Positions 58,691 to 64,000 of a DNA stretch of 64,000 nt are shown piece after piece. The position numbers and the translations under genes were made by a program. The stretch's first letter is position 1, and each line of letters begins with the position of its first letter. This stretch comes from Lepraria neglecta (lineage: Eukaryota > Ascomycota > Lecanoromycetes > Lecanorales > Stereocaulaceae), in NCBI GenBank assembly GCA_033220425.1, contig CM065651.1, positions 4,464,001 to 4,528,000 on the forward strand. The letters run 5' to 3'. Below the pieces are notes generated by a model. That model did no database searches. It was not told the origin of the DNA and saw only the letters and a list, made by a program, of their open reading frames with translations.

Positions 58691-58917
58691 AAGCGCGGAT
58701 TCCGAAGGCTGCAGCTTCGAGATCAACATACCTCCAGCCATAGATCCAGGTTATAACACGTGGACCGGCAACAAACACTTCGACTTGTATAGCCGTGTCT
58801 CCATTACTCCACCTTCAGGCCTGAAAAACAACACGTGCTTTGGAACCTGCCGCCACTTGGATACATACGAAACGTCAAACGCGTTCGAGAAATCCCAAAA
58901 TCAACTCATACACGATG
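58691..58917. other. Short intergenic region
   Basis: Between RING copies F and G; upstream of copy G. No gene recognised. Confidence 0.4.
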
Positions 58918-59585
58918 ACATCCAAATCCACTCCCCAATCAACGTTCAGATACCTCATTAATCTACCAACCATCGCCATCTTAGACCTAGGCCTAAACGA
59001 ACTCGATTGCCCAATTTGCACAGACATCTTCCAAAATAACGCCACCAACCAACAAGTCCGACTCCAATACGGGCATCTACTAGGCCTAGCTTGTGTCGCC
59101 TGCTGGGCATTCTCTCCTTATTTCTCCAAACGCTGCCCGTCGTGTCGGCAGAAGATTATTTCAGAAGGGTCTTAGCAACAGTAGCCCGCTCGCAGCAGTG
59201 GGGAAGACAGCACAGCTCAAGCTCTCGTAGTGTTGGAGGTCTTGGACGCGATGAGTGGTCGCCTATCGCGAACAAGGCAAAGCCTTTGGAGGCTTTGGGC
59301 AAGCACTTTGACGAGAAGATAACAGTGCTACTCTACTCGTATGTCGAAGCGTTGGAGACTCATGCACGACCACGGGGGGCTGCTATCCAAGCTCCGCAAC
59401 GACAACAGTACTTCATGAGTGAACTCAACTTCTACTTCGCACTACTTGTGTTAGCTTCCCAAGCCTTTATTTGCATCGCGGACTCCGGTGAGGATTCACC
59501 GGGTGCTATTACGAGGCTTAACGTGGGCGTTTACGTTATCGTTATCATTGCACAGACTTGGTTATGTGCTAATGGAGCACCCTAA
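58918..59585 (+). pseudogene. RING-finger family gene, copy G, decayed
   Basis: MTSKSTPQSTFRYLINLPTI, then CPICTDIFQNN, VRLQYGHLLGLACVACWAFS, CPSCRQKI. The CGH cysteine is Tyr (TGC to TAC, a G-to-A change), and the frame ends with TAG a few codons after CRQKI at 59173-59175. In another frame from about 59180 the family tail continues: SVGGLGRDEWSPIANKAKPL, LYSYVEALETHARP, then two hydrophobic segments (YFALLVLASQAFICIA, VGVYVIVIIAQTWLC) to a stop at 59585. One frame change and one ligand loss, otherwise complete, so the loss is recent. Confidence 0.8.
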
Positions 59586-60660
59586 AAATTCTTGGCAGGC
59601 GTGGTCTTGATTTTCGTGTGCAATCTTGTTGTGATATTCGCTCGGTGATTCGCGCGGTAATGTTCGCTCGGGTGCTTTGGATGGATTATCACGGGGCGTT
59701 TGAGCTTGGCAGTGCTAGCATTTGATGCAGAGGAGGAATGATACTAGTAGAGCGTGCATTCTCTGATTGAAGATTGTGTTGCTCAACACTGAGGCTCAGA
59801 GAGATAGGTATAAAGCTGACACAAAGATTTTTGGCCTTTGATTTCGTCGTTCCGTCGCTTGGACGAAGAACTTGCTGGGTGTGCGAACGACTCATTGCAG
59901 AAGTCAGCTATTGCGATACTTCTTTCTTCGCTATGCCCAACTTGCGAGCTCGAGCATAACAACCCGCTCTCAGCGCATCAACTAGAGTCACAATCGTGCA
60001 GCCACCCGTAGCTCCAAGAAGGCAAGTTCAGGACGCTGATATGCCTCCGTATGAGCTGCCACCGCTTAGGATCTGCCGGGAAAAGATGTTTACTTTCCGT
60101 TTCTAAATTGCAAATATCGGATGATTGGAGAGAATGGTTTGACCTGTGGCGTCTATAATGGCGCCGATTTATATGTGTTCGTTCACATAGATTCCATCGA
60201 GGCTTGCCGAGTCGGGACCCATTGAAGAACACGAAAGCTCACTCGTCCGCATCCGAAATCCTTATCCGCTTCGTCTCATCCACCGCGCTAATTGTATCGA
60301 CGGCTGCGGCTGACAATGCCAGCTAGCGCAGGAGGATTCAGTCACTTTAGATTTAAATCCATCTGACACAACAAATTAATCTTGAAAGCTCCCATGAAGA
60401 TCCTCCAGTCGGAATCCGGGACCGCCATCAAGCCGTAAAAGGTGACTGATCGAAATGGATGTCAAATCGCGACAACCATACCAGCAATACGGATAGTAGA
60501 TCGGGTTAAGCATCAGACCGCATTGAATATTAGACCGGGATAGGTATTAAATACCGCACCTACCTCCCAGATCTTCACCAGCAAACCAAGCCTAGTTACA
60601 TTTGGTGCAGAGCACTAATACTCCACTCCCGCCCCCAAACCACAACCTCACATTCCTCCA
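59586..60660. other. Intergenic, no gene recognised
   Basis: Between RING copy G and the glyoxalase-like gene. Short frames only; the end may contain the glyoxalase promoter and an unresolved first exon. Confidence 0.45.
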
Positions 60661-61440
60661 CCCTCCACCCTCCACCCCATGTAGTCTCTCCCTCAACAGC
60701 ACCACCAACGCACCAAACAGCGCCGCGCTAATCATCGGCACCAATCCGCCACAACCACCAGCAACGTAAGTCTCCCTTTGAAGCCCATGTTCCCTTAAAC
60801 ATCTACCCTCCCACTTCAAGCTCACCTCAAAGCATGCTGACTGCAAACATTCCAGGCAAGGCTACGCACTGAATCACCTCGCCCTCCAAATCAGCAAAAT
60901 AAGTGCCACAATCGCTTTCTACTGCGACGTGTTGGGATTCAGACATATCTTCACCTTCTCTGTGCCAACGAGTTGTACCGAAGGAGCCTATTCGATCACG
61001 TATATGGGTTATCCGTTCGGCTATGGGAGGGTGGGGAATCAGACTGGCGCACAATCAGCTCGGGAGCAGAAGATGAGGAACGGATTGGTTGAGTTTTTGT
61101 GGAGTGAGGTCTGCTCCTTTCATCGCCTCTCCTCTTAATCTATGTGCAGACTCCAGCTGATCTGACCAAAGAACATTCCAACCGCCCCCATAGACTCCAA
61201 ACCCTTCGGCTTTTCGCACGTAGGCATGCTTGTGCCGAACATTAAAGCCACGCAAGAGCGGCTGGAAGCGTATGGCGTGCCGATTTTGAAGCATGTGGGG
61301 GAGAATGCGCCGGTGGGTATTGAGAAGTATTATAGGGTAAAGGATCAGGGGATGACGTTGCAGCGTGCATTAAATCAATTATTTAGAGGGTTTGTGCTGG
61401 TGGAGGAGCCGGATGGGTATTAGATTGAGTTTCTGGAGCG
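60660..61440 (+). pseudogene. Glyoxalase I-like gene with one in-frame TAG near its end
   Basis: Exon ending at 60764 (NSTTNAPNSAALIIGTNPPQ, PPA) joins through a GTAAGT...TTCCAG intron to QGYALNHLALQISKISATIA, FYCDVLGFRHIFTF, ending SE with a gtctgc donor, and after CTGACCAAAG to IPTAPIDSKPFGFSHVGMLV, RLEAYGVPILKHVGENAPVG, FRGFVLVEEPDGY, TAG (61421-61423), IEFLER. The family ends DPDGYWIE-; TGG to TAG fits. Zinc-ligand spots (NHLALQI; SHVGMLV; IEFLE) are all spelled. Start codon not found, so the first exon is uncertain. Glyoxalases detoxify methylglyoxal. Because the TAG lies only about 8 codons before the end, a slightly shortened protein is possible, though the last ligand would be lost. 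Confidence 0.65.
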
Positions 61441-61666
61441 TTGATGGTGGGAAGAGGGGAAAGGAGGAGGGAAGGGGCTGATGTGGGCGAGAACGTAATT
61501 GCTTTGGTCTGTGTAAGAATATTTGCATGCTAGATGTTGAATATATATGTGCGTCTAGGAAAGAAAGTAACGTGATCGCATACAGGCTGTTTCCTCCTGG
61601 TATACCCATCATCTCCACCCTAATCAGCAAATCAACGAATATCAATACACGAATACTAGTACACAA

Positions 61667-64000
61667 TCAAACCATACCGGGATTCATTCCGAAGTCTTCA
61701 GTCCACATGTTCCTGCTCATGGGATGCTCGGCAACAGCATACTGGGGTTGGTAGCTCCACCAATCGTCGGTGGTGGTAGGTATCATTTCTTGCATGTAGT
61801 CTTGATTGTAGTACATCTCTGACTGCCACTCATTGATCCTCTGCTCAGGGTCCATCAAGGTGAAATTCGGTGCGAGGCCGCTCACCATGTCTGTAGGCAG
61901 GCTATGGACCGCAGACTCTGCATTTTTGACCTTGCGAATGTTGAGGTACTCGTCCAGCTTGGCCGCCAAAATCCGTAAGACGTCGCGGTTTCGCTCTCTA
62001 CTGCTGACGCTGGGGGCTCCGAAGATATGATCCAAGACGGCTCCGATTCGATCAGCACGCGGCATGCGAGGGTTGCGGTAAATCTCGGTCAGGAGAAAGA
62101 TAGAGGTATGATACTGTTGGTACGCTCCAGCGTACCATGACCAAGGTGCAAGGTGGGAAGTAGTGTCTAGGATCGCAGCGTTGTCGCATATTGCGAGTGA
62201 AGATTGGACCAGGCTAAAGGTATATTGTCAGCATACAGATCCGTGATTAGAAAACACCTGTTCATTTGAGGGTAAGGGGTAAAACTTACGTGTCTTGAAG
62301 CTCGTGCTGGAAAGCTGTGTCTTTATCCTCCTGGAGATGCCTCTTTAGTAGCATTGCATTGAACCTTGCAGTCAAGAGGCGTCCAGCTACTTTGGCGTAC
62401 TGTTGAATTGGGATCCTTTCGTTGAGGTGGTTGAGGTATTTCTCTTCGATGGAGGTCTTCCTCTTGTCGACCCAGCGCCTCACAGACTTCAGATCTGTCG
62501 TCTTGTTGTCTATTTCTACCCGTTTTCTGAAGATCGCTCGGTGCACCATGTTGCATTCATATCGAATCAATGTGAATGTTGAGTCTGTCCACTGCCCCCC
62601 AAAAAGAGATTGATTGTTCGTGGCGTCCAAAGCTATGTCATCGACGTTCAATGGTAATGGTGTATCAAATTCATCGTCCCTAATGGTTGGTTGAGGGCCT
62701 TGGGTCTCGGCTGTACGGAGATCGAGAAAGCAGATCTGGTGCCATAGTAGTCGTCGTACTTGACGTTCAGCGGAGCTGATCGCTGAGCCTTTTGTCTCTC
62801 GATGTAGGCCCGCACGTTCTGCGAGTCTAATGAGTGCACCGACCAGAACAGTATGTGATCTTGAAACTTCAGCCCGACATTGGGGAATCTGAGATACATT
62901 AGCCATGAAGTCGATGTGAAGATGATTTGGTATACCATGTAGATCGTAAAAGCTTGCAATGTCTGTACTTTGACTGACTTCGTGTAGTTGGCATCAATAA
63001 GGGCTTTCTCAGTAGCGACCTTGAGTTTCCCCACCAGTTCATTCTGCTTCTTGATGCCCAGCTGCAATTGAGATTGCATTGGCGACAGACTGACTGCTGC
63101 TGCTAGACAGACGGCTAGCAGTAATGCCCTGAATGATGCAGGGGCCTGCTCCAGCGTTGGTAAAGATGATGAAAGGCCAAAACATTCTGTGTCGAAGCTA
63201 GGTTTATGAATGAGGTGAGCAAGGGGATCCACGGCGGCATAGTACTGATGGTAAAGTATGTGGATCTCTTCTCGAGATGGGAAGTAGTTGCCCCATTCTG
63301 GTGGACATTGCGATGCGGACAGCAGGAGACCACTTGGGGGTTTCAACGTGGAGTCGTGCCAGCTTGGGGAGTAATCGGGATTCAGCTGAGGGTAGTAGGG
63401 GAGCTGATAATCAGAGATTCCAAGAGCTGGCTGAGGATTGTACGGCGGATTCAGCTCGTTATGCTGAGACAAGACGCTTGCAATCTGCGCAATACTTTAT
63501 CAGTACTTGGGGGCTTTGGAAAGGGTCATTTGGCCACGGAAAAATATGGCAGATGATGAGGCTTACTTCGCTGGCGAGTTGAGGCCTGAAGAAGCTACTC
63601 ACACGTTCCGTGATTCTCAGCCTACCAATCTGCAATCCTGGGTCCAGAGTGTCGTCATCTGCGTCGACATCATGAAATCCGTCGTGTTTTGCGTAGCGGT
63701 CAGTTTCAATGTCCGATACAGTGGGCGTCAAGGGTGCTCGTTGGCCAGATCGTATCCGTGGAATGGGATTCGTAGGAGCGTGCGTCAGATCCTCTCGGAG
63801 ACCACTTACCCGCGGAGCGGAGGGCCTCTGCGCTTCTGGTGACGGATTTGATGGCCAGTCTAGGTATGGAAGATAAACGCAGGTTCTGGAGAACCGACTA
63901 CAATTTTGACATGGCTGTGACCTGCTGCATCTCATTTTCCGCCGTCTGCATTCGAGACATGATTTGATGGCTCGGCCCCGATGACTGAATTGGGATTGGT
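61667..64000 (-). CDS. Zn2Cys6 fungal transcription activator, 5' end outside the window
   Basis: Exons 64000+-63567, 63484-62936, 62888-62290 and 62213-61667, phases consistent, at least 700 aa. The zinc cluster reads SCLECRRRKMRCSRSQPCQN, CSRFSRTCVYLP, with six Cys in the usual C-x2-C-x6-C-x5-12-C-x2-C-x6-C spacing; it lies right at the window edge and its start Met is not seen. Then linker, and a fungal-specific TF (middle homology) domain: FPSREEIHILYHQYYAAVDP, SFRALLLAVCLAAAV, TLQAFTIYM, RAEVSRSHTVLVGALIRLAE, VRRLLWHQICFLDLRTAETQ. C-terminus ends DFGMNPGMV. Intact. Likely nuclear; target genes unknown (the neighbouring glyoxalase-like gene is one guess only). Confidence 0.9.

Noticed and set aside
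1-64000. A biosynthetic gene cluster
   Set aside because: SnoaL-like, hydrolase, glyoxalase-like and a Zn2Cys6 regulator occur, but no PKS, NRPS, terpene synthase or P450 is seen and they are spread apart.

Overview
The window is nuclear DNA from a filamentous ascomycete (Pezizomycotina; a dothideomycete-like or leotiomycete-like plant-associated fungus fits, but I cannot name the species). The evidence is short 45-80 bp introns with GTAAGT-type donors and CTGAC/CTAAC branch sites, HET-domain genes, a Zn2Cys6 activator, a secreted sedolisin peptidase, fungal F-box/TPR and RING multigene families, a Tc1-like transposon with fungal-type motifs, and a point-mutation pattern that looks like repeat-induced point mutation (RIP). 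No tRNA, rRNA or CRISPR was seen.

Layout. 1-7.3 kb: a dead Argonaute (QDE-2-like) gene on the minus strand, cut by two abutting insertions, a 379 bp element and a 4.2 kb fossil DIRS-like retroelement, each bounded by TTAG. 8.0-10.3 kb: a caspase-like/Myb fusion gene. 11.7-12.55 kb: an 840 bp TIR element with four iterons in each end. 12.8 kb: a small secreted cysteine-rich protein. 13.5-21.3 kb: three decayed F-box/TPR paralogues in the same orientation. 21.8-23.8 kb: a nearly intact HET gene. 24.2-25.0 kb: a secreted SnoaL-like protein. 25.4-26.2 kb: a broken Tc1-like transposase. 26.5-32.0 kb: decayed genes (F-box-like, one unknown, a small secreted protein). 32.3 kb: a further copy of the short element. 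33.3-34.65 kb: an Hsp70-like ATPase gene with one early stop. 35.2-36.4 kb: a decayed HET gene.

37-53.7 kb is the healthier part: alpha/beta hydrolase, single-pass membrane protein, a divergent pair of RING genes (one dead, one intact), sedolisin protease, tail-anchored membrane protein, secreted protein, a repeat-rich Ser/Asn/Tyr protein and a zipperless bZIP-like regulator. 54.5-59.6 kb is a cluster of five more RING/membrane genes, of which only 55.9-57.0 kb looks intact. 60.7-61.4 kb is a glyoxalase-like gene with one late stop, and 61.7-64.0 kb is a Zn2Cys6 activator whose 5' end lies beyond the window.

Overall this is an accessory, repeat-edge region. Multicopy families (RING, F-box/TPR, HET) are expanded here and mostly decaying. 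Many premature stops are TAG where relatives have Trp, i.e. TpG to TpA, the change RIP makes. The intact genes (caspase-Myb, sedolisin, SnoaL-like, hydrolase, RING at 41.5 and 56 kb, two regulators) fit secretion, self/non-self recognition and ubiquitin signalling. All exon coordinates are read by eye from splice signals.
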